From: Roseibacillus ishigakijimensis
GTDB lineage: Bacteria; Verrucomicrobiota; Verrucomicrobiia; Verrucomicrobiales; Akkermansiaceae
Assembly (NCBI RefSeq): GCF_016595415.1
Contig: NZ_JAENIO010000018.1
Location: forward strand, 1 to 64,000
Reading direction: 5' to 3'
DNA: 64,000 bases
Positions 17,761-26,305 of this stretch are shown here, piece after piece (the stretch's first letter is position 1; each line of letters begins with the position of its first letter). Under the pieces are notes generated by a model that worked only from the letters and a program-made list of their open reading frames with translations, was not told the origin of the DNA and did no database searches. The translations under genes were made by a program, and so were the position numbers.

Positions 17761-17973
17761 ATGATCGCCCTCGAACAAAGCCCGGTTCAATCTGATCCCC
17801 GGATCGTGGGCGGCACGCTGGTTTTTCGGGGCACCCGTGTCTCCGCCCAGACCCTCTTGGATTATCTCGACTCAGGAGAAGGACTGGAGAGCTTTTTAGA
17901 GGATTTTCCTTCCGTAGAAAAAGCGAGCGCACTCCTTTTCCTCAAAATTGCTCGTGAAGACTGTCATTCTTGA
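17761..17973 (+). CDS. DUF433 family antitoxin-like protein
   Basis: 70 residues: SDPRIVGGTLVFRGTRVSAQTLLDYL is the DUF433 pattern (VGGkPvirGTRI), a short helix-turn-helix protein. Members commonly pair with PIN-like DUF5615 proteins as the antitoxin half. The next gene overlaps its 3' end by 20 bases, which supports coupled expression. Confidence 0.82.
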   Translation: MIALEQSPVQSDPRIVGGTLVFRGTRVSAQTLLDYLDSGEGLESFLEDFPSVEKASALLFLKIAREDCHS

Positions 17974-18274
17974 TGAGAACCTTCCCCAAAAGCTCCGCCA
18001 TTGGCTTAGTGAGTTCGAGGTTGTTACCGTTTATTATCAGGGCTGGTCGGGGGTCCAGAACGGGGAGCTGATTGCTCTCATCGATGGCAAATTCGATGTT
18101 TTCCTCACCGCAGACCGAAATCTACGTTATCAACAAAACCTCGCCGACCGGGCAATCGCGATTGTGGAAATCCCTTTTACCAACCGGAGGGAAATTCCTC
18201 AATACATTGAGGCTATTATAGCGGCCATCATTTCTGCCCAACCGGGAGATTACCTCACGATTGATCGACAGTGA
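17954..18274 (+). CDS. DUF5615 PIN-like toxin candidate
   Basis: About 106 residues, starting at GTG 17954 (MKTVILDENLPQKL), with TTG 17948 as alternative. The early LDENLP and central VFLTADRNLRYQQNL carry the conserved acidic residues of the Mut7-C/DUF5615 PIN-like fold, suggesting a metal-dependent ribonuclease. Paired with the DUF433 gene upstream it forms a VapBC-like toxin-antitoxin candidate. Toxicity is inferred from the family pairing only. Confidence 0.8.
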   Translation: MKTVILDENLPQKLRHWLSEFEVVTVYYQGWSGVQNGELIALIDGKFDVFLTADRNLRYQQNLADRAIAIVEIPFTNRREIPQYIEAIIAAIISAQPGDYLTIDRQ

Positions 18275-18295
18275 TCATCCTGACGATAAATCTCC

Positions 18296-18844
18296 TCACC
18301 CGCCCTGCTGCAAGCGCTTCAGGCGGCGTTTGAGGGAAAGCTTGGTGGCGGGGGCCACCCGATCGATGAAGAGAACGCCATTGAGGTGGTCGACCTCGTG
18401 CTGGATGGCCCGGGCGAGGAGACCATCGCTCTCCAGCTTGATCACGCGACCATCGAGAAGCTCCAGCTTGGCAATGACATCGAGGGGGCGCTTCACCTCG
18501 GCCTGGATGTCCTGAATGCTGAGACAGCCCTCGCGGCCCAGCTCCTTTTCCTCACCAAATTCCAGCTCGGGGTTGATGAAGACCAAGGGCATGACTTCAT
18601 CCAACTCCGCCACTTTATCGTCGATTTTCAGGTAGGTGATGGACTCCGGGTCGTGGGAGACATCGACCACCGCGAGACGAAGGTCTTCCCCGATTTGCGG
18701 GGCGGCCAAGCCCACTCCATGGGCGTCGTTCATGGTTTCGATCATATTTTCGGCGAGCTCGCGGATCTCATCCGTCACCTCTTCCACAACCCGACACTTT
18801 TTGCGTAGAATCGGGTCTCCGTATTGTTTGATTTCCAAAACCAT
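18296..18844 (-). CDS. def: Peptide deformylase
   Basis: 182 residues with the three deformylase motifs intact: GVGLAAPQIG, EGCLSI (metal Cys) and QHEVDHLNG (HExxH metal site). The enzyme removes the N-formyl group from nascent proteins. It starts three bases after the stop of the ExbD-like gene, so it appears to be co-transcribed with the ExbB-ExbD pair instead of the usual fmt neighbour. Confidence 0.95.
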   Translation of the reverse strand: MVLEIKQYGDPILRKKCRVVEEVTDEIRELAENMIETMNDAHGVGLAAPQIGEDLRLAVVDVSHDPESITYLKIDDKVAELDEVMPLVFINPELEFGEEKELGREGCLSIQDIQAEVKRPLDVIAKLELLDGRVIKLESDGLLARAIQHEVDHLNGVLFIDRVAPATKLSLKRRLKRLQQGG

Positions 18845-18847
18845 GTC

Positions 18848-19273
18848 TCAGTTGTTTTCAGTGGGCAAATTGATGCGGGCGGGCACCTCTTTCAGTTCAA
18901 TCCCGACCTCGCTGAGCGCCTCCCATACCTTGAAGAGCTGGCCAAGGGAAGAGCCTTCGTCAGCTTCCAGCTCCAATTCGCGGTCGGGATTGACCGTCTG
19001 GAAGGCTTTCAGGTATCCCGCCAGCTCTCCTTCCGGCACGGTGACCCCTTCGAGGAGAATATCCCCCTCACGAGTGAGGGCGAGGACCGAGCGCTCGACG
19101 GTGAGCTCGCTGGAAGCCACTTCCTTCACCGTCGGCAATTCGATGGGCACGACTGGCCGGGGCTTTTTCCGGGTGGAAGTAACGATGACGAAAATGAGGA
19201 GAATCGCCAGAATATCAATCAGCGGCACGATGGGCACATTGTAGGCCTTGCGCTTGGGGCGGTAGAGTTCCAT
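18848..19273 (-). CDS. ExbD/TolR-family biopolymer transport protein
   Basis: 141 residues. One N-terminal membrane segment (VPLIDILAILLIFVIVT) carries the conserved Asp in PLIDI that senses the proton flux, followed by a periplasmic domain. With the ExbB-like protein encoded just upstream it would form a proton-driven inner-membrane motor. No TonB or Pal gene is adjacent, so it could serve TonB, Tol-Pal or another machine. Confidence 0.85.
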   Translation of the reverse strand: MELYRPKRKAYNVPIVPLIDILAILLIFVIVTSTRKKPRPVVPIELPTVKEVASSELTVERSVLALTREGDILLEGVTVPEGELAGYLKAFQTVNPDRELELEADEGSSLGQLFKVWEALSEVGIELKEVPARINLPTENN

Positions 19274-19279
19274 CGCGGC

Positions 19280-19972
19280 TTATCCTTGCGAACGTTTGAA
19301 AAAGACGTGCTGGTGACAGGCGGAGACCACCTTGCTGAGGACCACCTCCAGGCGGGCGGCCATGGTCTCGATCTGGCGGGAGAAATAACTGTGAGCAATC
19401 ACGCTGGGCACGGCCACCGCCAGCCCCGCAATGGTGGTGCTGAGGGCCATGGCAATCCCCTTGGACAACTGCGAGTAATCGGCATCGGCCCCGAAATCGC
19501 GGAAGACGAGCACGAGACCGCTGGCGGTCCCCAAAAGTCCCAGCAAGGGAGCAATGGTGATGACCACCTCCAGCACCGGAAGGCCACCATTGAGCTTCAC
19601 AATCTCCTCGCGGGCACTGGATTGCACCGCTTCCTGCACTTCGATCTGACTGCGCCCGGCATTACTGACGGCCACCGAGCACAGGCGGGAGAGCGCGGAT
19701 TGTCCGGCCCGAAATTCCCCCTCCAAATCGCCGAGAGTGTCGTTTTCCAGATACTGGTCAAAGCGTTCCACCTCGCCCGCGAGCTTGTCGGGGATGATGT
19801 GCTCCTTACGCAGAGTCATCAGCTTCATCACCGTGACGGCGAGGGCAACGATGGAGCACAAGGCAATGGCGGCCATGAAGGGGCCGCCATTCACGAGAAA
19901 ATCCCACACGCGGGAAGTGGCATCAAAGTAGGAAGCAGCCAAAAGAGGGTTCATACAGGTGACGAACTCCAT
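19280..19972 (-). CDS. MotA/TolQ/ExbB-family proton channel protein
   Basis: About 230 residues from ATG 19972 (ATG 19954 and a TTG further upstream are alternatives). It has a first membrane helix (FMAAIALCSIVALAVTVM) and two later helices around VVITIAPLLGLLGTASGLV and STTIAGLAVAVPSVIAH, with the GLLGT motif and conserved Thr residues of the TolQ/ExbB channel. It is followed after six bases by the ExbD-like gene and then def. Confidence 0.85.
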   Translation of the reverse strand: MEFVTCMNPLLAASYFDATSRVWDFLVNGGPFMAAIALCSIVALAVTVMKLMTLRKEHIIPDKLAGEVERFDQYLENDTLGDLEGEFRAGQSALSRLCSVAVSNAGRSQIEVQEAVQSSAREEIVKLNGGLPVLEVVITIAPLLGLLGTASGLVLVFRDFGADADYSQLSKGIAMALSTTIAGLAVAVPSVIAHSYFSRQIETMAARLEVVLSKVVSACHQHVFFKRSQG

Positions 19973-20185
19973 GACACAGACCGTGATTCCCGCCAAGTCT
20001 GGAAGAAAAAAAGTCTGAATGAGCAAAAATATCAGGAAATTTACTTTCTTCTTATTTCCAACTACTTGCCGATAAATCCTATTGTTTTGCGCCAGTAACA
20101 GAATAATTGATAAAAATTTAAGATTGCAATTTTCTTTTAAAAACGAAATGAAGCGCTCCAGCGAATAATTTCATCCTCCAACCTT

Positions 20186-20986
20186 ATGAAAATCTTTCAC
20201 CTTTCCCCCTTGGTCCTAGTGAGCGTGGGTACACTTTCAGCCGCTCCCACCTATGAAGCTCAGCTTCTCAACGGCACCGCTCATAGTGATTCGTATTTCT
20301 ACGAGAACTTCAACGACTTCGACGACGACCCTGCAAATAACGGTGACGAGCCTCCGGCCTATGTCGATTCTGCTGAATTTACAACCATCCTATGTATGGG
20401 CTCATTGAGCGGCAAGGCGGTAGGACCTCCTTTTGGCCCCAGCTCCGTCTACGAGGCCTATAATGCGGACAATCAACCCCGAGTGAATCCCGAAGATCCC
20501 TTTTTGCCCGTCCTCGGCCTGAATAGCGGTGATTCCTACTCCTTCCGCTATGACTTCTCTGAGCCTCTTCGTGGCGGCAGCGTCCGCATCTCTGATGCTT
20601 TGAACGCTCGCTTCGATTACAAGCTGACCCTGATCAGCACCGATGGAGCGGAATGGGAAAGCCAAAGCTTCACCAACTCCGGAAGCGGTGGCCAACAATA
20701 CTTGGGACTGGGGACCAATGAACTGACCTTGGACAGCACCACCACGCAAACTTCAGGAGCAGGTGATTTCGGAGGATCCGCCGTGATCGCTGATACCGGC
20801 TCCTACACCGGGTTCATCCTGGAAATGATCTATAACGAGGATGCTTCTTCCAACGGCGAAATCCTCTCAGACAAAAACGTTGTCGTCTGTCTGGAAAATT
20901 TCTCCTTCGGTCCCGTCCCCGAGCCCTCTTCCTTGGGTCTGGTCGCGCTAGGCGGACTGCTCGCCCTGCGCCGCAAGCGGAACTAA
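20186..20986 (+). CDS. PEP-CTERM sorting domain protein
   Basis: 266 residues. An N-terminal signal peptide (ends near LSAAPTY) and a classic C-terminal sorting signal are present: VPEPSSLGLVALG, a hydrophobic helix and a basic RRKRN end. The body is acidic and rich in Asp, Asn, Gly and Ser, with no enzyme motif. It is presumably exported, processed by an exosortase and released into the cell-surface matrix. The upstream region is A/T rich and the gene is followed by a terminator, so it is likely monocistronic. Confidence 0.88.
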   Translation: MKIFHLSPLVLVSVGTLSAAPTYEAQLLNGTAHSDSYFYENFNDFDDDPANNGDEPPAYVDSAEFTTILCMGSLSGKAVGPPFGPSSVYEAYNADNQPRVNPEDPFLPVLGLNSGDSYSFRYDFSEPLRGGSVRISDALNARFDYKLTLISTDGAEWESQSFTNSGSGGQQYLGLGTNELTLDSTTTQTSGAGDFGGSAVIADTGSYTGFILEMIYNEDASSNGEILSDKNVVVCLENFSFGPVPEPSSLGLVALGGLLALRRKRN

Positions 20987-21009
20987 GCGACTTCGCGCTC
21001 ACTCTCTCC

Positions 21010-21041
21010 AGCCTGCTTTCCTCGGGAAGCGGGCTTTTTTT
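21010..21041 (+). terminator. Rho-independent terminator after the PEP-CTERM gene
   Basis: AGCCTGCTTTCC pairs with GGGAAGCGGGCT around a short loop and is followed directly by seven T residues, about 25 bases past the stop. Confidence 0.8.
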
Positions 21042-21096
21042 ATCGAACCCCGCCCTTTCACGGTCGGCGACATTGACCTGCGGTCGGCAAACTCCC

Positions 21097-22116
21097 ATGC
21101 TGTCAGCGATGGAACATGCTTCGGAATCGGAAATCGCCAGCGCCAGCCGCCATGTGCGCTCGTTGGCGGCGGGCCTCAACGAGGTCATCTATGGCCAGGA
21201 AGAGCTCGTCGACCTGGTCGTCATCGGCCTTCTCGCCCGCGGCCACATCCTGCTGGAAGGCCTGCCGGGTTTGGGAAAAACCGAGCTGGTGAAGACTCTT
21301 TCCAAGCTCCTTTCCCTGGACACCAAGCGCGTCCAGTTCACCCCCGATTTGCTGCCTGGCGACATCACCGGAAATCCGGTTCTGCAGGAAACGGAGGGTC
21401 GGCGCGAGTTCGTCTTCCAGCCCGGCCCCCTTTTCACCAATCTCTGTCTCGCGGATGAGATCAACCGCGCCTCGCCCAAGACCCAATCCGCCTTACTGGA
21501 AGCGATGCAGGAGCGCCGGGTGACCGTGCTGGGAACGACCCACGACTTGCCCCGGCCCTTTTTTGTTCTCGCCACCCAGAACCCCATTGAGCTGGAGGGC
21601 ACCTACCCCCTGCCCGAGGCCCAGCTCGACCGCTTTTTGTTCAAGCTCGAGGTCACCCGCAACTCGGTGGACACCCTGCAGCGCATCATCACCACCCGCG
21701 ATCTGGGGCAGGAGCCTGAGGTGCGGCCTCTGCTGAAGGCGGAAGAACTGGAGGAGGTGCTCGCTCTCGTGCGGCGCATCTATCTCCCCGACGTCGTCGC
21801 CAACTACATCGCCCGCCTGGTGGACGCCACCCACCCGGGGCAGTCCACCGCCGCCAGCGCCATTAAATACGGTGCTTCTCCGCGCGCCGCCCTCTCTCTG
21901 GCCTCGGCCGCCCGCGCCCGCGCCCTCCTGCAAGAGCGCACCCACACCTCCTTCGAGGACGTGCGCTTCGTGGCCCCCGCCGTGCTGCGCCACCGCATTT
22001 TACTGGAATACAATGCCCGCGTGGAAGGACTGACCAACAACGATTTGGTCGCCAGGATCCTCGCCGAAGTGCCCACCCAGAGCGAGCCCCTGCCCAAGAC
22101 CTTGCAAAGCCAGTAA
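21097..22116 (+). CDS. MoxR-family AAA+ ATPase
   Basis: About 339 residues. Walker A is EGLPGLGKTEL, Walker B lies in CLADEINRASPKTQ, followed by ATQNPIELEGTYPLPEAQLDRF (sensor and arginine region), the standard MoxR pattern. These ATPases act as chaperones or activators, usually beside DUF58 and VWA proteins. Here the next gene encodes a large membrane protein instead. ATG 21097 or 21109 is the likely start. Confidence 0.9.
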   Translation: MLSAMEHASESEIASASRHVRSLAAGLNEVIYGQEELVDLVVIGLLARGHILLEGLPGLGKTELVKTLSKLLSLDTKRVQFTPDLLPGDITGNPVLQETEGRREFVFQPGPLFTNLCLADEINRASPKTQSALLEAMQERRVTVLGTTHDLPRPFFVLATQNPIELEGTYPLPEAQLDRFLFKLEVTRNSVDTLQRIITTRDLGQEPEVRPLLKAEELEEVLALVRRIYLPDVVANYIARLVDATHPGQSTAASAIKYGASPRAALSLASAARARALLQERTHTSFEDVRFVAPAVLRHRILLEYNARVEGLTNNDLVARILAEVPTQSEPLPKTLQSQ

Positions 22117-22125
22117 TCCGCCACC

Positions 22126-23910
22126 ATGCCCCGCTTCCTTCTCTTTCTCCTCGCTCAACTGATCGTTCTCGCCAGCGCGACGGCCCAGTATCAGCTCTAC
22201 AGCTCGCCAGCGGATCCCAAGCACGGCAGCAAGATGACAGTGACCGCGATGAGCAGCATCCTGCCCACTTCCGGCTACCTCCCGGTGCGGGTGGAGATAC
22301 GCAATGGCGACCCCCAGAATGACCGCAACTGGTCCTTCCATTTCACTTCCAAAGACCATTCCTGGGATGCCGGCAATCACCTCAGCTCCACCTTCTCCGC
22401 CTCTTGCCCCGCCGGGAAACAGCGCAGTGTGGAATTCCTCGTGCCCATGGTCACCGTCTTGCAGGAGGAAGGCCGTCTCTCGCTGGAACTCCGCATCACG
22501 GGCGCTCCACCCATCGCGGCCAACCATCTTTCCATGGAAAATGATCACAGCGCGGACTGGCCGGCCATCCTGATGAGCCAGGCCTTGCACACCCCGAATT
22601 CCGGCGCTCTCAATGCCACGGTGGCCAGCCGCTTCTCCTACGGTGGACCCCAATTTGCGGGGAGTTTTCTCCCGCGCGACCTGAGCAGTGACTGGCGGGC
22701 CTACGAGGGCTTCGACCTCCTCATGCTCACTGACCTGGATTGGAAGGAACTGAGCCCGGGTGCTCAGACCGCGATCAAAACGTGGAACCGCTTGGGCGGA
22801 AAAATCCTTTTCTACACCACCGATGCCAGCGTGAGCCTCGCTTCCCTTGGCTTTGAACCCACAACGCAAGACGGCCTCACATCCGAGCGCTCCTGGGGGG
22901 AGAGCCGCCTCATCAGCCTGCCAGCCGCCACCGGTTATTCCCTTGATGCCAGCGAGACCGAAAGACTGGCCGCCGGGCTCCCCAACCCAAGCAACACCTT
23001 CGTCAGCCTGCGCCAGTTTCCCCGGGGCTGGCCCCTACAGCAGACCTTCGGCCAACGCTCCTTCAATCCCCTCCTCTTCATTCTCATCCTCATCGCCTTC
23101 GCCATCGTCGTGGGGCCCATCAACCTCTTCGTCTTTGCCAAGTCCGGACAACGCCAGCGTCTCTTTTTCACCACTCCCCTCATTTCCCTCAGTGCTTCCC
23201 TGCTCCTGCTCATTATCATCATTTTCCAAGATGGTTTCGGGGGCAAAGGCCATCGCCTGGCCGTCGTCGAGCTGCGTCCAGAGGAAAACATGGCCTACCT
23301 GCACCAGCAGCAAATCTCCCGCACCGGCGTCTTGCTGAATACTTCCTTTGAGGTGCCCGACTCCGCCATCGTAAAGCCTCTTGCCCTAGAGGAATCGCGC
23401 TGGACCCGGGTTACCGACTACAATTTTGGCGGAGAAAGCCGCTACCGCATGGATCACGAGGACCAAAGCACCCTCCGCCTCAGTGGCGACTGGTTCAAGT
23501 CGCGCTCCGAATACGGCCATCAAGTGAAGGCCGTGCAACCGACCCGGGGCCGCTTGGAACTTCTCACTACAGAAGGCCGCCCGCAGGTGACCTCCACCTT
23601 CAGCTTTTCGCTCAAAAAAATCTACTACCACGGCGAGAACGGCGTCTATTGGCAGAGCCCGGGATCACTCGCCAGCGGTCGCTCCATCGCCCTCGAGCCC
23701 TGCCCGGAAGAGGATTTCCGCCGCTGGCTCTTGCAACAAAAGAAAAAATTCACCTCCCACACCCGCAATCGTTGGGAAATCCTGAGCGGACAAGAACGAC
23801 GTGGCCACTTCTACGCCCTCGCGGATGAAGGCCCCTTTGTCGACACCTTGCCCTCTCTCAATTGGGAGGAATCCACCGCCCTGCTGACCGGCCCCATGGT
23901 CAAGCCCTAG
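22126..23910 (+). CDS. Large membrane-anchored protein coupled to MoxR, unknown function
   Basis: 594 residues. It has a signal peptide (cleavage near ATAQYQ), a ~300-residue extracytoplasmic beta-rich region with a gatase-like stretch (GFDLLMLTDLDW, LGGKILFYTTD), then two membrane helices near residues 310-332 and 343-365, and a further ~230-residue domain. This layout recalls the uncharacterised membrane proteins found in MoxR/DUF58 clusters. It starts nine bases after the MoxR stop, so the two are probably one operon and may interact. No catalytic motif seen. Confidence 0.65.
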   Translation: MPRFLLFLLAQLIVLASATAQYQLYSSPADPKHGSKMTVTAMSSILPTSGYLPVRVEIRNGDPQNDRNWSFHFTSKDHSWDAGNHLSSTFSASCPAGKQRSVEFLVPMVTVLQEEGRLSLELRITGAPPIAANHLSMENDHSADWPAILMSQALHTPNSGALNATVASRFSYGGPQFAGSFLPRDLSSDWRAYEGFDLLMLTDLDWKELSPGAQTAIKTWNRLGGKILFYTTDASVSLASLGFEPTTQDGLTSERSWGESRLISLPAATGYSLDASETERLAAGLPNPSNTFVSLRQFPRGWPLQQTFGQRSFNPLLFILILIAFAIVVGPINLFVFAKSGQRQRLFFTTPLISLSASLLLLIIIIFQDGFGGKGHRLAVVELRPEENMAYLHQQQISRTGVLLNTSFEVPDSAIVKPLALEESRWTRVTDYNFGGESRYRMDHEDQSTLRLSGDWFKSRSEYGHQVKAVQPTRGRLELLTTEGRPQVTSTFSFSLKKIYYHGENGVYWQSPGSLASGRSIALEPCPEEDFRRWLLQQKKKFTSHTRNRWEILSGQERRGHFYALADEGPFVDTLPSLNWEESTALLTGPMVKP

Positions 23911-23916
23911 CCCGCC

Positions 23917-25032
23917 TTAGCGCAGGAGCCGCAGGGGCGGGAACTTTTTCCGCAAAGCGGTGAGGTTCATGGCGAGCAGAATGAATCCGGCCCAGACGAG
24001 TCCGGCAGTGAGCAAGGAGCCCGGCACCCCGAGGGCATGGCGGAGGGTGGAGCTCAATCCAAAGCCGAAAATGCCCGAGTAAACCACAATGTGATGGAGG
24101 AAGAAAATGGTCAGGGTTTCCTGCCCACAGCGAGTGACCCACTGCACGGGCCGACTCTCCAGCTTTTCCTTTTTCGTCAACCAAAGACTGAGTAAACCAA
24201 TCAATCCGGTCAGCACAAGCACCTCCCCCGTGCGCCAGTGACGACCATAGACGGCAGCTTCGGGAGAGAGCGAAAAGAGCCCCTCCATGATGAGCTTGGC
24301 TCCCTCGTGCAAGGGGCCACTGAGAGCCATCGTGAGCGCCCCCGCCGCGATGAGCACTCCGAAGGCCCGGGGCGAGCGATACCACTTGCTAACCCAGGCC
24401 CAGGCCCCCAGTCCCGCCCCGGTGAAGGCGTAGCCGAGATAAGGCAACAAGGGAAAGGCGGCGTATTGACGCGAGAAAAAGGTGCCCAGCACCCGTCCCC
24501 CTCCGCTCTCGGGCGCCCAGGTCTCGGCCCAAGGGCCAAAGAGGAGAATGAGCTGCCCCAAGAGCAGGACAGCGAGTGCAAAAATTTTTCCCCGGGGACG
24601 ACAGAGAAGCCAGAGGAGAATGAGCAAGATGATGGCGATCCCGATGGAATGAAAGACGTAAGATTTCCCCAAAATAGCGAGGACACGGCTCCACTCTCCG
24701 GCAAAAAGGTCTTTGACAAAATCCGGCGATATCCGCAGCACCCATCCCAGCACCATGAGCTGGAGCCCCCGTTTGAGCCCCTTGCCAATCCGGTCGCCCC
24801 CCTGCTCGGCCGATCGCAGCAGGAGATAGGCGAAGATAAGTCCCGCCGCGGTGAAGAAAGTCGGCGCGGTGAGGCCCTTGAGATACCACCAGACAAAGTG
24901 CGCGGGATAGCGATTGTTCTGCAGTTCTTCCCGCAAGACCACCCCGATGGTGTGCCCTTGCAGCATCATCAAGATGGCGTATCCACGCAGCAAATCGATG
25001 AAGACGATGCGCTCCTTGCGGCCTTCGCTCAT
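23917..25032 (-). CDS. Multi-pass membrane acyltransferase-like protein (DUF1624/acyltransferase_3 type)
   Basis: About 371 residues with roughly ten membrane helices. The N-terminal RIVFIDLLRGYAILMMLQGHT resembles the start of acyltransferase_3 and DUF1624 (heparan-alpha-glucosaminide N-acetyltransferase-like) proteins, including the conserved Arg and His, and FFLHHIVVY near the C-terminus fits as well. It would transfer acyl groups to a glycan or lipid at the inner membrane. It starts ten bases after the E2 gene and may be co-transcribed with it, though no metabolic link is evident. Confidence 0.7.
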   Translation of the reverse strand: MSEGRKERIVFIDLLRGYAILMMLQGHTIGVVLREELQNNRYPAHFVWWYLKGLTAPTFFTAAGLIFAYLLLRSAEQGGDRIGKGLKRGLQLMVLGWVLRISPDFVKDLFAGEWSRVLAILGKSYVFHSIGIAIILLILLWLLCRPRGKIFALAVLLLGQLILLFGPWAETWAPESGGGRVLGTFFSRQYAAFPLLPYLGYAFTGAGLGAWAWVSKWYRSPRAFGVLIAAGALTMALSGPLHEGAKLIMEGLFSLSPEAAVYGRHWRTGEVLVLTGLIGLLSLWLTKKEKLESRPVQWVTRCGQETLTIFFLHHIVVYSGIFGFGLSSTLRHALGVPGSLLTAGLVWAGFILLAMNLTALRKKFPPLRLLR

Positions 25033-25042
25033 GATCGCCGCG

Positions 25043-26293
25043 CTAGAGTTCCTCCGGCTTTTGCAGGAGTTCGACCACCCGCTGCAGCAGGACCCCCGCG
25101 CCCCCACCATCGACCACGCGGTGATCGAAGGTCAGGGTCAGCTCGGCCTGCAGCTCGGGCTCGAAGATTCCCTTCTCCGCATTCCAGACCGGACGCATTT
25201 CGCCGGAGCCCATGCCGAGAATAAGGGTCTCGCTGGGCAGTGGCACGGGCGTGGCCCAGCGCAATCCGAAGGTGCCGAAATTGGTCACCGTCGCGATCCC
25301 GCCGCCCACCGCTTCCTCGGGCACTTTTTTGTCACGGCTTTGCGTGACGAGATTCTCGTAATCAGCGGAGAGGTCGGCGATGTCGCGCTCATCGACCCGG
25401 CGCAGAACCGGCACCACCACGCCATCCTCGACCTGCACCGCGACCCCGATGTCGTAGGCCTTGGGATGGACCACCTTTTGCCCCACGAGGAAACCGGCGG
25501 TCGCCGGATGTTCCTTGAGCGCGAGGCCAAAGGCCCGGAGCAGGAAAAGAGTGAGGCCCGGCTTGGGGTCGAGAGTCTTGCGGTAGGCGAGAAGCTTTTC
25601 CAGAGGGGCTCCGGTGCCCACCGTAGCCAGCGGCCGGGTCCAGCTACGGCGCATGGCGTCGGCCACCGCGAGACGCATGGGCGAGGCTTTGCTGCCGGGC
25701 CAACCGTCGATGTAGGCCAGAAAGCTCTCCAAGTCCTCCACCGTCACCCGTCCCCCCGCGCCACTCCCGGCAATGGCGGAGACATCGGCACCCTGAAGCC
25801 CGAGCTCGTTCATGCGCGCCCGCATGCGGGGCGAAATGTAATGGGCTCCGGCAGGGCCTCCGGCGGGAACTTGCAGCCCCTGCACACTAGGCTCCACGGT
25901 GACCTTGGGCGGGGTATAGCTCTCGTCCTCTTCGCCAGGACGATAATCGTGAGGACGGCTTTCCTCCGCTTCGGCAGGTTGAGCGGGGGCATCCCCTTCG
26001 CCCGCCTTTTCGTCCCCATGGACACTAACTCCGGTGCGCGCGACTTCTTCCTCGCTCACTTCGAGCAGCCCCAAAATGCTCCCGACAGCATAGGTTTCCC
26101 CTTCTTCCGCAAAGAGCTCCTTCACCGTGCCACCACACAAGGTCGTCACGCCCATGGTGGCCTTGTTGGTCTCCACTTCAATGATTTCGGCATCGGCTTG
26201 GACTTGACTACCGACCGCGACATCGAGGCGAATGACGGTGGCCTCGGCAATGGACTCGCCGAGTTGAGGCATGGTTACGGCTACGAGAGGCAT
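25043..26293 (-). CDS. 2-Oxoacid dehydrogenase E2 component (dihydrolipoyl acyltransferase)
   Basis: 416 residues with the standard domain order. A lipoyl domain (residues 1-80; EVETNKATM carries the lipoyl Lys) is followed by an acidic linker, a peripheral subunit-binding domain (ISPRMRARMNELGL, GSGAGGRVTVEDL) and a catalytic core ending FDHRVVDGGGAG with the active-site His. The protein passes acyl groups from E1 to CoA. It lies directly downstream of E1 beta. No E3 gene is in the window. Pyruvate, acetoin or branched-chain substrates cannot be separated by eye. Confidence 0.9.
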   Translation of the reverse strand: MPLVAVTMPQLGESIAEATVIRLDVAVGSQVQADAEIIEVETNKATMGVTTLCGGTVKELFAEEGETYAVGSILGLLEVSEEEVARTGVSVHGDEKAGEGDAPAQPAEAEESRPHDYRPGEEDESYTPPKVTVEPSVQGLQVPAGGPAGAHYISPRMRARMNELGLQGADVSAIAGSGAGGRVTVEDLESFLAYIDGWPGSKASPMRLAVADAMRRSWTRPLATVGTGAPLEKLLAYRKTLDPKPGLTLFLLRAFGLALKEHPATAGFLVGQKVVHPKAYDIGVAVQVEDGVVVPVLRRVDERDIADLSADYENLVTQSRDKKVPEEAVGGGIATVTNFGTFGLRWATPVPLPSETLILGMGSGEMRPVWNAEKGIFEPELQAELTLTFDHRVVDGGGAGVLLQRVVELLQKPEEL

Positions 26294-26305
26294 AGTGATG
26301 AATGA

